A stretch of 64,000 bases of DNA from assembly GCA_037974665.1 (NCBI GenBank), contig CM075782.1:44382851-44446850 (forward strand). Reading direction: 5' to 3'. The stretch comes from Ehretia macrophylla (taxonomy: Eukaryota > Streptophyta > Magnoliopsida > Boraginales > Ehretiaceae). Made by a program: the position numbers and the translations under genes. Position 1 is the stretch's first letter. Each line of letters opens with the position of its first letter. Below are positions 48,372-60,898 of this stretch, one piece after another. The notes under the pieces are model-generated. The model was not told where the DNA came from. It was given only the letters and a program-made list of their open reading frames with translations, and ran no database searches.

Positions 48372-49570
48372 ATACATGGCGTGGTATACCTGATCATTTC
48401 ATCAACGAGACATACGTAAGTCAATATAGCTCCATGTATATGTTCTTTGGAGCTAGAACCAATCAATAGAATGAAATAAAATAATTGTAAACCTAGGGCG
48501 ACGAACATGGCTCAAGAATGTCTATATAAAGCCCTTATCTTCTTCACTCAAAGAGGCAATGCATCTTTTGACTTTATTTATAAATAATGAATCTTTTGAA
48601 GTTATACGGACTTTTTAAATCAAATGCCACGCTCCGCGTGTCATGAGATATGGAGCATTCTAATCAAAGACTCTCTTGGACTTATTATGGTAAGGCCAAT
48701 GCATCAGCCAGTCTGGTTGCAAACATGTTGTGCTGTAAGCTAAGCTATTCACCTTGTAGACGGAGGAGATATATAAAGTGTGTCGTGCATGATTCATAAG
48801 ATTACATAATAGCACCAGTATATTATTTCACTTAGCCTCCCTCTCCCTGTCCCTTACTCGTCTTTTGCAAGTCGTCATCCTGGATTTTTTTCCGTATGCT
48901 AGGTCACCTTTCAATTATTAATTTATTCCTCAGGTCTATATAAAATAGAATGAAAATCCTGGGTGGAAGCATAAACAAAAGGAGAGAGGAAAAGTAGAAA
49001 GGGGGGAAGACGTATAGTGCTAGTTCTTATTGACACTTCTTTATAAAACTTTCATTTTTGAGTGCTTTCTTTGTTCTCTTATTTGGATTGAAAGAAAGAA
49101 AAAACTTCCCTTTCTTCCTCTCCCTATCAGTCGAGCATCTTCAAATCTCTTATTTCTTTTTTATCCCTTCGACGAATTTCGGCTATGCCCAATGCCCTAC
49201 TAGCTGAATAGGCGTAAGAAAGCTAAACTACCTGAAAAAAGGCAAGGTACGCCTTGGATTGAACTCGACGAATTGCGTTTTGCCAGAGGGATTTTTTTTG
49301 AAAGATTCTCCATTGGTAATTCAAAAATAGAAAGAATCAAAATCAAAAAAAAAAGCACATACACGGGAAGGGGGCCCAAATACTTCGTCATTCATGGGGG
49401 GAGACTAGCCTCATTACTTCCCACTGGGCGAGAGGTGCACCTAACCCACCTATCCACTCATCAATCACGGTGTTCAGCTGACTTGCACTGTTGGACCCCT
49501 ATTGTATTGGAATTAAGCGACCATCTTTTTATTGCTGTCAATTAATCTCTTCCATGTTCGATTATACTCT
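48372..49570. other. nad4 upstream region, no recognised gene
   Basis: After the ATACA duplication the mitochondrial-type DNA continues for about 1.2 kb to the nad4 start. A 90-codon frame at 49273-49545 and others are short and unrecognised. The AT-rich 5' flank could include the mitochondrial nad4 promoter, but I cannot point to a defined motif. Confidence 0.55.
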
Positions 49571-50031
49571 ATGCTAGAACGTTTCTGTGAATGCTATTCT
49601 GATCTAAGTGGTCCTATTTTGTGTCCCATGCTAGGAAGCATTACCCCTCTTTTCATTCCAAATTCAAGAATACGACCGATACGATTGATTGATCTATGTG
49701 CCTCTCTTATTACTTTTGTGTATCCCCCTATTCTTCGGATACAATTCGGTCCTTCTACGGCCAAATTTCAATTTGTGGAAAGCCTTCGATGGCTTCCTTA
49801 TGAAAACATCAATTTATAATTGGGTATAGACGGCATCTCTTTATTCTTGATGATATTGACCACATTTTTTATCCCTATTTGCATTTCAGTGGGTTGGTCA
49901 GGTATAAGAAGTTATGGGAAAGAGTATATTATAGCATCTCTAATTCTTGAATTTCTAATGATCACTGTCTTCTGCATGCTGGATCTTCTACTATTTTATG
50001 TTTTTCCCGAAAGTGTGCCAATCCCTATGTT
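49571..50031 (+). pseudogene. nad4: nad4 exon 1, with premature stop
   Basis: Nad4 is a proton-pumping membrane subunit of mitochondrial complex I. The exon starts with ATG at 49571 (MLERFCECYSDLSG) and is 461 bp, exactly the usual length of plant nad4 exon 1, ending ..CCTATGTT before the group II intron. The protein is clearly Nad4: 'FVESLRWLPYENIN', 'MGIDG'-like start of the next segment, 'LTTFFIPICISVGWSG' and 'MLDLLLFYVFPESVPIPM'. Codon 83 (49817-49819) is TAA where Nad4 has Tyr, and the next codon is TTG for the usual Met. C-to-U editing cannot remove a TAA, so this copy cannot encode Nad4. No frameshift was seen. Confidence 0.92.
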
Positions 50032-51434
50032 GTGAGGAGCTGAGCATCTTCTATTCGCTGGGATAAAGCTTTTCCTCTGCAGGGGCCTTGTACAATAAAC
50101 CCCCTATGGGCGGTTGTCCGTAAAGTAGTCCTCGTGAAGCTTTCGGGAAGAGGGGTAGTCTTGTGTGTAAGCATAGCATTTTTGGTCGAACCCGCCCAAC
50201 CCAACTAAGAAGAACTGAACCTGACAGACACTTTTTTTTTCCTTTTGGGAGGGTACTCCAAGTAGTGGGTACCTCGTAGGACCTCGACCCGTCTACTCGG
50301 GTCTTGTATGGATATGCAGGACGGGGTGCTCCTAGGTGTGTGTAGGGGTTGTATTTGTTCGCGAGAATGGATTCCTCATCAAGTCAATTTGGGGGCTGTG
50401 GACCACTTGCGTGAATTTGGGTAACGGCTACAAGGGAGAAATAGGAAGGAAACTGTACCCAACCAGGGATAGACGTAAACTCGTAAGCTACTAAGGGTAG
50501 GGATAATCGTTCAGGTCTTATTGTGAAAGAAAAAAGCCGCCCCGACACAGCAGGCGGGTTGCTTCCCCTATCATCGTCGGGGAGCTCTTGGCAAGAAGAC
50601 CTTAGGATAAGTTGCTAAAACAAACGGGAGGGGAGGATCGACCCGTTCAGTCAAATTCCAAAGAAAGACTGTTGGCAGCAGGTAGAGACATTTTTTTGGC
50701 CCCTTCAAAAGGAAATGCGGGTAGGGTAGAGCTCGGCAGAGGGTTCGAGAATAGGGTAGGGTCCTGTCCTTAAGATTCAGATAAGAAAAGAGTTCCAAAC
50801 CTTTATGCCCGTATAAGTGCTGCGTACAAGTTCCAGCCAGGATGATTGAGAAAGACCTATTTGAACCGCTCACTTCACAGTAGTAGTAGCGTGAAAGCCG
50901 TAAGTCGGGGGCAGCCATAACATAAGGTTATTACTTTCAGACCTCTCTCTCTCTCTATCTATAGATAGAGAGAGATCTGTTGTGTGAACAACCCAACTAT
51001 GCCTTACATGTGCTCTACAGGCCGCCATCATTCTTCCCAACGAGCCCATTTTTCTTTTGGTTTGAAAGACGGGCCTTGTGTTCAGTTCGAAAGGTATGGT
51101 TTTCAGTATGTCTCCAGATAGGGCCCCCACTAGTCCGGCTAGCTAGTGAGCTGTTCTTTCAGGCAGGAAGTAGGTCGGGCCTTACGGGTGGGCATCTCTC
51201 GCAAGGCAAGCACCATTGTTCGCCACGACCCGAGAAGCAAAAGATTCGAGAGTCCAGGCTGAAAATACATGCATAGATAGTGGTCTAATGCCAAGGCCGA
51301 TGACGGAAGCTCGGGACGGAGCTGTATGAGGCGGAAGTCTCACGTACGATTCTTTAGGAAGGGAGTGGCTATCTACTGGAGCTTCGACCAACCACCACCG
51401 GTCAATTCAACTTTGGGGCCACCCCTTACTCTAC
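50032..51434 (+). other. nad4: nad4 intron 1 (group II)
   Basis: This 1403-bp intron separates the two exons at the conserved site after nucleotide 461. It begins GTGAGGAGC, a departure from the GUGYG consensus, and ends ..CTCTAC, matching the group II 3' AY rule. Domain V is visible at 51319-51353 (GAGCTGTATGAGG..CTCACGTACG). A 28-bp perfect palindrome at 50948-50975 lies inside. The intron is cis-spliced in normal plant mitochondria. Intact intron placement shows the transfer was DNA-mediated and not through a spliced RNA. Confidence 0.85.
51319..51353 (+). other. Group II intron domain V of nad4 intron 1
   Basis: The segment GAGCTGTATGAGG..gcggaagtct..CACGTACGATTCTT has the stem, asymmetric bulge and short terminal loop of domain V, about 80 bases before the intron's 3' end. 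This hairpin forms the catalytic centre of group II introns. Confidence 0.8.
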
Positions 51435-51949
51435 CATTATTATAGGCGTATGTGGTTCGAGACAAAGAAAGATCAAGGCAGCATATCAGTTTTTCCTTTA
51501 TACTTTACTTGGATATGTTTTTATGCTATTAGCTATTCTGTTTATTCTTCTCCAAATAGGAACAACCGATTTACAAATATCATTAACCACAGAATTTAGT
51601 GAGGGGTGCCAAATCTTTCTATGGATTGCTTCTTTCGCCTCTTTTTCCGTCAAAATGCCTATGGTACCAATTCATATTTGGTTACCCGAAGCTCATGTAG
51701 AGGCACCTACGATAGAATCCGTCATCTTGGCAGGAATTCCTTTAAAATTGGAAACCTATGGGTTTTTAAGATTTTCAAAACCCATGTTTCTCGAAGTGAC
51801 ACTTTGTTCCACTCATTTCATTTATACTTTAAGCGCGATTGCTATAATATATACTTCCTTGACCATTTTAAGACAGATCGATCTTAAGAAGATTATTGCT
51901 TACTTCTCAGTAGCTCATATGAATCTGGTGACTATTGGTATGTTTAGTT
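51435..51949 (+). pseudogene. nad4: nad4 exon 2, open but diverged
   Basis: At 515 bp it has the expected length of plant nad4 exon 2, and its frame continues that of exon 1 (split codon TT|C). The translation includes 'SRQRKIKAAYQFFLYTLLG', 'MVPIHIWLPEAHVEAPT' and 'IYTSLTILRQIDLKKIIAY'; the first and last are core Nad4 segments. It has no stop, but it carries non-editing changes such as IES for the AGS of the usual 'EAPTAGSVILAG', GIPLKLE for GIFLKFG and Cys for Trp at the seventh residue. It ends at ..GGTATGTTTAGTT before intron 2. Exons 3 and 4 do not occur in the window. Confidence 0.88.
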
Positions 51950-52467
51950 GGGTAGAGGCTATTAGGTCACCTATTTTGAGTTATGGACACACAAGGCCAA
52001 AACATATGTACCGGGCGTGTGACCCATCAACCTACTAGCAATGGGGGAGAAAACATAGCATGTCGCAATAAAAGCTTGATTTGAGGCGTCAGCAAAACAC
52101 TGTCGTCTGTTCTAAAAACAAAGGCCCCTTAGCGCCACGGGACGGGAGTGGGGGACGGCCCTACGTGCAGGCAAGAGCAGCACTGGCTTTACGAAGTCAG
52201 AATCGAATCTTTTTGTTGGCTTTCCCAATTCATTTCTGAAAAAGAATTCAAGGGCGTGAAGCGAGTACTTATAGCTGCTTCGCCTGCTTCTTATTATGTT
52301 GGCTATGTTTTCGTGGCAGAAATGAACGAAAAGCGATATGAACATGCTATTTTCAAATCGATTGATAGATAGTCTGATCTGTTCTGATGGATTGAAAAAG
52401 ATAGAGAGGGAATCTATCAAGAATAAGGGGAAATCTCCCATTTCTATTTATTGATGAGACAACTATC
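51950..52467 (+). other. nad4: nad4 intron 2, 5' part
   Basis: The intron starts GGGTAGAGGC after exon 2 and contains text typical of this intron in angiosperms. It is interrupted at 52468 by a family A LTR. The last five bases before it, CTATC (52463-52467), are the target duplication. The left arm of an intron stem (TCTGATGGAT, 52383-52392) lies here. Confidence 0.8.
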
Positions 52468-55400
52468 TGTAACACCCCAATCCCTCTCGAGACCGGGAGT
52501 TCTATCAATCAATCTAATCACAACCCAATTCCAAACCCGGGCAAAATTTTAGGGAAAGACGGACGGAGTCTCCCCTGTTTCTAGGCAAAATGCAAAACCT
52601 GCAATAGCATATAAGTGGACCAGCACCGTGTCCAACCATTCAACCACCTCAAGGCCATCCGAGCCTTGGTTCTCAACAAGCGAACACAAGTAAATATATA
52701 TTTCCAATTTAAAAGCTAACATATCTCTTTTCATCTTTGACAAGAACATTCATGCTAGGCAATTAAACTATATTAACCCATTGCATAAAATAGACTATCA
52801 TACCATTCTAACAATTTTCCTCTGGACATTACAAACATGCATTAAAGTTAAACTATACTATCTGAATACATAAACTAGCTTATCATTCTACCTCAATTAC
52901 CTAGTTAAATTTAAATTACATTCCTTTTTAACATTAAATACAAACAACACATGAAACATACATCTTTGCATCTTTGACAACTCAAGCCACATAGCACGCA
53001 AGACAACTCTTCAAGCACGAACTTTCACGTAACCACAAACTTTCCAGCTAACATGGTATTTCCTGAAATGTGGTGGTGATGAGTGAGTATACTCAACATA
53101 TATACTCAGTGAGGGTGTAACGCCCCGATCCCTCACGAGACCGGAGGCTCTAATAACCATGCTATTCTCAACCCAATACCAAACCCGGTCACAAAATTTT
53201 AGGGAAAAACGGACAGAGTTTCCCTTGTACTATGGACATTCTGAAAACCTGTAAATTCTCAAATAAGGTAACTACAAGGTAAACAAACTTTTCATGGCTA
53301 AATATTTAAAGATTCACGGCCATCCGAGCCTTATGGTACACAATAGTTCCAAAACACACAAGCATGCAAGTAACTGGTTTATAATATAGTCTAATAACCA
53401 TGCCATTCTAGGATAACATTAAAACATACTTAGAGATAAAACATTCTACACTAAGCCATTCACTCCCAAGCATGCAAAGCAACTAGAAATAGAAATATAA
53501 GTTATTACAAGCCATAGAATTACCACTGCTACTACATTATCAGACTTCCAGCTTACATATTACTCAAATATATACATGAGCTTTAAGGCCCCAAAATAGA
53601 TTATACATAGAACAACAAATTCTTCACATAGCAATCAGAAAGCATATCCGCCTCAGACAAATATCACACAGCAGCTAAGGCAACTCCACCAACTATGCCA
53701 CCTGAAACATGTTAGCAAGGTATGAGCAACCACTGTTGCCCAGTGAGGGATATAGTCCCGGGGCGTGCAATGCAACAGATAATACAGTTATACAACAATA
53801 TCACTTAGACAATTTAAGAAGCAATGATAACATAAGTAACCACACATTAAAAAGGATACATTTCACACAATCCCCTATACACCAATCTTCACAGTTCTTC
53901 AACCACGATCCACGAACCACGAGCACGATCACGATAAGCCGGCATAACCCCAATCCCTCCAGTGGGTGTACTCCGGATGTACCCCGAATCCTACGACCCA
54001 ACATCCCCTGGCAATCTCCGGACCAGGCGAATGAGGGAATAGGGCACGGAGTTTGAATATCCACCGGCAAGCCCTCTGCCGCCCAGCCGATATTCAACAC
54101 ATCCGCCCCGACACTATGGTTGCGCAACCACTATGCAATGCACTTAACGATGGCAAGTTAATAGCAATAATATAAGCATTAACACATATGAGGATCAACA
54201 AAGTAGGTTGACCTCGTTGCAATTAGTATAGAAGCAAAGATAGAAGCTAATAAGCAGTTTACAAATGAACTTATACCATATAAGCATAGAATCATTCCAA
54301 AAGCTCCAAATCAATTTAAAATCATATATAAACACTTAAGAAGTCCTGACATGGGTTTAGAAGTGTGAGACAACTTAAATTGCACCTAAACCTCTTTGTT
54401 TTTCGAACTATTTCTCTTCTAAACCAAAGTTAATGATTTCATTTTCAAAGGAAACTCTCCCAACCTTCTAACTAACCCCCAAGGTACCCTCTCAACCCTC
54501 GAACTCAATCAAATGCCCGCGTTTACCCCGAAAGCCCCAATTTCCCTCTTTTGGCTTTAAACCACACCTACATTGTCCGGGCTTCAAACAAGGGATATCA
54601 AGGCATCTATAGCACCTAGGTAGCCTAAGGATACTAGAATTGAAGCCCGAATCCACCCGGATTCGCATTAACCCCGAAAGCCCCAACTTAAAGTCGGCTA
54701 TTTTCCATTTTTAGGCAGTTTAAGGGCAATGCAAGTGTACGGGGCTATTTAATTATCTTCACTAGTACCTAAGGCATCAATTAGAAGCATTAATTCAAGC
54801 CAATTGGAGCAATTACACAAAACCCTAGAAAAAACGTCACTATTCACCCTAAAAATCAAACTAACGATTCTAACCGTTTAAATTGCGAAACGACGGTTCA
54901 AAAGTGTTCTCTAGCATTCATATAGATAGTATATTAGCATAGATAACAATTATAATGGCATATAATCATATTTTCAACAAATCAATAAATGAGCAACTAT
55001 TTAAAAATGCAAAAACAAGTCGTGAAATCCCTCACCAATGCTTGTAGGAGCACCTAGGAAGCTTGCACACACCCTATTCCACTTGCTCAAGGCTTGGAGA
55101 GGCTTGGATTGAAGGATTGAAGAGCAAAATTTCTCCCAAATGCACAAGGAAGGTTGTCGGGTTTGGCACTGTACACTTGCTGAATTTTTTGTTTTTGTGT
55201 TCAAATGAGCTCTTGTTATGTTATATTGAGTATGTGTTGAGGTGGGGTCATGTTGGGTGCTTATGTGGACTCCTAAAATGCACGTTGAAAGCTTAATTAC
55301 GAGCCTAAAGTGTACGGTATAAGCTAACTAATTAAATCTCTAAGTTATGTTACGTAACACTATTCATTGAACTACTAAAATCATTTTCTAAACGAGCTCT

Positions 55401-57642
55401 CCTATCGCTTCTAGCTCAATTGCACATTTTTCCCACTACTTTTACAATTAATATGATTTAATAAAAATGCTAATTAACCAATAGAATGCAGTTTAAAAAT
55501 GAAGTGAATAGTAATTCAAGAAGGCAGTCAATAATGCACAGAAGGAAATGCGCAAACAAGGGATGCAACAGTAATTGAATGCATGGCTAAATCTCGGGCG
55601 TCACAGAGGGCGAGACAGATATCGAGGTGGAGAGAAAGAAAGTCGTGCAATGCAAATAAGGCAGTTAAGCAATATAACTGACAAGTAAGCATTCAATATA
55701 GACAATCAATACAATAAACACTTAATAAAAGCATTAACACAACCATTCAAAGCTATACCACATTCTGAAGGCTATGGTTCACTCGAGCGAGTAATGTACC
55801 GATCATGACTTCGATGACTTTAACGATGACGTTCCAGCTCACCCACCTTATAACTTCCGTTTAGAGTACTCCGGATATACTCTGTCAATTCTACGACCCA
55901 AAACTCCCTGGGCGGCAACCCAAGCGAGAAAGGGAATAGGACACGGAGCTAGAGCAACCAACACTGGCAATCCGATGCTACCCAGAGAGGCCCGTCACTC
56001 ACGCGCCTGACACAATGCAATGCAATATGAGGAATATAACGATAATCGAGCAAGGCACTGAAGTGCAGGTTAGTAACAACATGCGATACAATAAGAAATT
56101 ACAATCAATAAAGTAACAAGAACAACACTAACAAGCATTATCAACAATTGATATACCATTCAATCATAACCAACTTTAACAAGCATAACAAGCAATAATA
56201 AGCATTCTACAAGCATAACACTATGAAAACCAACAAAAACACAAAACGACCCCAACTTTCAAAATGCTACTACTTTCAAACGAGCCACGAGTTTTGGAAA
56301 CCGACTTCACCAATCCTCCTAGGTCACCATAAGGCACATCTAAAGACCACGAAACCCTACTTTACCCTAGAATTCTCGCAAAGCCCCGATTTCCCCCTTT
56401 GCTCGTTTTAACTGCCGTTACCCTAACCAAACACCCAACCAACGCCATAACCACACCAAAAGTGCTTCCATGGCCTCCCGAGACAACGCCTTCACGCATT
56501 ACGGGGAAATGCTAAACTCGACCTAAACGACCCCAACTTGTACCAATACATTTTTCCTCCTTTTTCTATTACACAATCCAAACAAATCATGCATTTAGGC
56601 ATTCTAGCATATCTAGCATCTTTTCATATCAATAGAACGCATAACGGAGCAACTTCTACGAAACGAGGGTTTACTATTCATATTTTACTAATCAATTGGC
56701 ATTTTAAATTACGATCGCTATATTTAACCGTAGAAAATGCTAAAAGGCTATAAATACATGTTCTACAATTGTTAAGGAACATTCTTCAAGCATCAAAATA
56801 GTTAAAATAACAATCTACGGCTAAAACCCAAAAATTAAAGTTTATGTACAACATTTTCAAATGCGCAAATAACGAGAAAACCCTCACCCTAGACGCTATT
56901 AGATGCTAGGAAATCCACGTTGGAAGCCCCGAAAACAACCCTGTGCAAGCCCTCAAAGATTGAAGTTGAAAATGTTTTTTTTTTCCTCAATGTTTCGGCC
57001 TACTCACCTTGTTTTTTTTTTCAACTTTGTGCTTTCATTTTGTAATATAAAATGCTTAATAAAGATGACAACTCAAGTCCAATGGTCAAAGCCTTGGTCA
57101 ACCTAATTAAAATTTGGTCAAATAAGCTTATTTTAGGCATTTTAAGGCTAAAACAACCAACACAATTCCAATTCTAGTTAATAACAACTAAAACACTAGA
57201 ATTAAAATACTAAATACTAGTTTTCACTATTTGCTGAGGACTATAAATCATTTCCTAACTATCGCTCTCGATATGCTATGCACAAAACGACGAAGAACAA
57301 GTAACACCTAAATATTAGGGAATATAAGAAAAATACAATTTTTGAAAAGTAACATAGTTTAAAACCTACTCTGGCTCGAAGCTACTTTTCATTTAATTGA
57401 AAACCGAGCATTAAGGTGCAAGATAATAAAACCAGGTAACATAAATATGAAAAGTAGTTGATACTCCGTTAAAATAGTTAACTCAAGTATTATTTAATTA
57501 CTTCTAAAAGAAATATGAAAATAATGTTAGAAATGAATGTTTAACTAAAAATAAACACGAAATTCAATGCTAACATTTAAGATAACACTTAATTAAATAC
57601 AATTAAATGCCATTAAATGCATGCCGGGTTCGTGTTATCACA
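52468..57642 (-). mobile_element. Family A solo LTR containing a nested family B LTR
   Basis: On the minus strand it starts TGTGATAACACGAACCC at 57642 and ends GGTGTTACA at 52468, flanked by CTATC duplications (52463-52467 and 57643-57647). Without the nested insert and its duplication it is 2680 bp, a single family A LTR with no internal region. It is therefore a solo LTR formed by LTR-LTR recombination. It disrupts nad4 intron 2. The family A hairpin and GAGTATAC blocks are present near 52650 and 53085-53107. Confidence 0.92.
53116..55605 (-). mobile_element. Family B solo LTR nested in the family A LTR
   Basis: It spans 2490 bp. On the minus strand it starts TGTGACGCCCGAG at 55605 and ends GGGGCGTTACA at 53116, flanked by GAGGG at 53111-53115 and 55606-55610. 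Only one LTR is present. It differs from the 10-kb element's LTRs at many positions, so it is an older copy. The TGGTTGCGCAACCA palindrome is at 54117-54130. The 'AAGGCTCGGATGGCCTT' hairpin is decayed here near 53317. Confidence 0.92.
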
Positions 57643-59182
57643 CTATCTATTCTTGATCCATCAGAAAGAAATTGATATGTATCTGATGGAGTCTACATCG
57701 TACGTAGAGTGCCCAAGCGATTATTAGGCCAGCTCAGTTCTCCTATCCATCCATTCGGTCCAATACACTAGGCTCATCTTATGGAAGGAAAAGCCAAAAT
57801 GTAGTTCTCTTGTTCACCGCCTCGACGCATTCCCTTCTCTTCCCAGTATCGTCCTACACAAAAAGAAAGAGCGTAGAGCTCCGGCCCGACCTGTAGGTCC
57901 ACTAACGTCAAGTGAGAAGTTGAGCCTAAACTGGCGAACCGAAGTCACTTTCGGAACCATACTTCCTACAGCTAACATGTGTCCAGTCCAGCGGGAACGC
58001 GCAGCCCAAACGAACGTTAGCTGCTATACCGAATCCCCTGCTGGCCATCGCGGATCGAGTGGTAAGGCCATGATCTGCAGGGGAACTGATCACTCATTCT
58101 TCCATTGAGGATAAGTGCACGAACAACAACTCCAAACATCACACATCTGCCGCCTACCTACCATTTAGGTGGCACCAGCGAGATCCAGCTAAGTTAAGGA
58201 ACTTAGTGTCGCAGCTGCTCCACTCCGCTGCGGTCTCATGAACTGAACTTCATTGCCTTCCTGCGCGCGAAGCGAATAGGCACTGTGTCGTGGATCAGTT
58301 TTGGGGTGGGGAGCGAAGAGAGACCAGAAGAATGATTCCTTTGGATCGATGAGCTTTTTCAGCCGAAAAAGTAAGAATCAATGGAATGTTTGTCTATCCA
58401 TAAAAATCTATTCTATCTGTATATCTAGGGGATCTCTCTATACATATAAAAGTGTTTTATAGCATGATATGATCGCCTAGCCATAGCCGCATATCAGTTG
58501 CGCTCAATATGCGGGATTTCTGTTGAATCAGATCTTTTGGGAAGCTTTTGGACCTAGCAAAAAGGACTCTAAGCCTTCTTGCAAGCAAGTACGAGATAAG
58601 CAACCAAAGTAGAAAGGAGTCGCCAGAAAAAAGCGACGAGGAAGCGAAGCTGTCTACGAAGCAGTAGCTTTCCCTGACCGACTAAAATACAAGAGTCGCG
58701 ACCTACTTTGATTCAAAAGAAAGACGAAGGGTTTGGCAACAAGCAAACGGCTTTCTATCATAGTTGCAAGGGTTCCAAACCTTAACTACTTAAGTACCAA
58801 AGGCTGCTTTCGGTTGGTTTCATAAGGGGGTTGTTCACTACAAGCTATCAGCGCTCAGCCGTGTCTTAGATTGAACGTCGACTTATCTTATTTCCATTCA
58901 ATCCTTAAGGCGGGTTTTCACTGAGAATAGAATAGTGTTCGTGTCCAAAGGTGAACAAAGCCCTAGCTTATAGAGTTCGTTGCTTTTCCCAGGCCGGAGA
59001 AGGGCTTATACTGCTCGCCTTTGTTTGATATGCTCATTCAGTACCAATACAAACTAAAACTAGACCAAAGTGGAAGGGCCACTATAGAAGCTAGAAGTAG
59101 CTAGCCTATAGTATTCGGCCTAACTGAAGCATCACGACAACATAAAATTAGCCTTATGAATTGAATCTTAAGTAAGGGGCTT
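57643..59182 (+). other. nad4: nad4 intron 2, continued
   Basis: After the second CTATC copy the intron text continues with ATCCATCAGA (57656-57665), the partner of the stem arm at 52383-52392. The next 1.5 kb is mitochondrial-type DNA consistent with the long second nad4 intron. No domain V or exon 3 was found before the family D LTR at about 59183, so the 3' part was lost or lies beyond the right-hand elements. Confidence 0.65.
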
Positions 59183-60898
59183 TATGAGACCCCATATTTT
59201 ATCTTTATCTCGATTTGTGTATTTTGTCTCGATTTACATGATTTGACCTACTTATGTATTACATGAATTAGGATGTGCTAAAAATATGATTTATACTCCT
59301 AATACATGCTATGTGTACATTCATAAAATTCTCATCAAAATCAGTATCAGAAATTTTATTGGCTGTTTTAGTGAATAGTATTTTTAATACCTGTCCACTA
59401 AAATTTTTATAGGGGTGTTTTAAACATTTTAAAACCTAGCCCTCGGGTATTAATAGACCCGTATTTCATTAAAACGGATTTTGAATCGATTTTGGAATTT
59501 TAAAGGTTTTTACACTTTCTTTTGTAAGAAATCAAGTTTTAAGCCAACTTAGGTGGAAATGTTTGAATGTAAAACTCTTTGTTACCAAAAATAAATTATC
59601 TAGAATTAGTTTTAGTGTCAATTTAATGTTTGAGCAAGAAATAGTCAAGAAACTAAATTAAAAGACAAGAAAACACTAAAAATAATTAGTTTCCACCTTT
59701 GACTTTCTTCTAATTGTTTGACCTTTGCTTAATATATCACCAACACCTACTAACATAACACAAAAACACCTAAAATTTTACACACATGGCCGAGAGCCAT
59801 TAGAGAGAAAAACAAAGAGTTTTCTTCAAGTTTTCAAAGAGATTTTTCATTAGAAATTAATGCCAAATTTCATCAACCAAAGCTTGAATTCACTTGTTGG
59901 GCATTCATTGAGCATCTTTCTAGCTTCATAACACATCAAAGGTGAGAGAAAAATTCAAGATCTCAAAATGACATTTTTATATATTTGCACATAATTGAAT
60001 TTTGAACTGTTAGAAAGTTGAATTGATGTTATATTATTGTTCAGTGCATGCTAAGGATCGTTTATAAGTATTTATATAAGATTTGAACTGTTGTAGTATG
60101 CATTTCTATTTTCGGGTATTAAAAGTTGAATATTTGGCTATTTGTTGAATAAATGTTGTTGTGGCTGTTGGAATTGCTTGTTGTTAGTTTGTAAAAGTTT
60201 GTTAAATACGTGGTAGTAATGTTGTAATACCAAAATTTTGATTACAATGTTAGTGTGAAAGTCCAAAAATTTCAGCCTTGATGCATTAGGGTTTTAGGGT
60301 TGTTGGGCTTGATGTGGATGCTTTATGGTCAATTTTTGAGGGGGAAAATTTGTTGATTGAGTGGTTGAGTGTTAGAAACTGGTTTGGAGGTTATTGGATT
60401 GGTAGAATGTAAGTTATGACTTTTAGAAGTTTGGGTTGTCTTTCTTTTTAAATATTGAAATATGCATTTAGATGTTTGGGTGGTGTTTGAGTGATTGAAT
60501 TGTGAGTTGTTGATGGTTAGATTAGGGTTTGGTTGTGTCTAATGCATGTTAAGTTGGGTGGCCTACTTTGTCATCTAACTTAGTTGTTTGTTGTTTAATT
60601 GATTAGTTGTTGTTATGTTGTTGAATTGATGATTATTGATTAATTATTGTTGAACTGGGAGATAGGCAACCTACTTTGTTGTCCTCCTGTGATAATTGAT
60701 TATTTATGAACCGAGAGATAGTCAACGTGAAAGTTTGTCCTCCTGTGATTGAATGTTTATTATTATTGTTGACTCTTGGTATGTGTATGCTACCTCTCGG
60801 GCAGCATCGGGCTGTCGGGTTGAAACCGGCATGACTATCATAGACTACCCCCATCTCGCATGATGGAGGTGTCATGGAGGGAGGGGCTAGAGAGGTAC
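59183..60898 (+). mobile_element. LTR, family D, truncated by family B insertion
   Basis: It starts TATGAGACCCC at about 59183 (first bases altered from TGTGAAACCCC) and follows the minus-strand copy at 8393-10064. GGTGAGAG near 59941 and the pair of CCTACTTTGTTGTCC/CCTCCTGTGA units at 60669-60746 are recognisable. At 60898 it is cut by a family B LTR. No U5 end, primer site or coding region is present. It marks the right end of the mitochondrial segment. Confidence 0.72.

Noticed and set aside
18402-59182. A true mitochondrial genome contig with retrotransposon insertions
   Set aside because: An uneditable stop in nad4, altered anticodons in trnP and trnD, and 5-bp integrase duplications fit nuclear DNA better. 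Read depth would decide.
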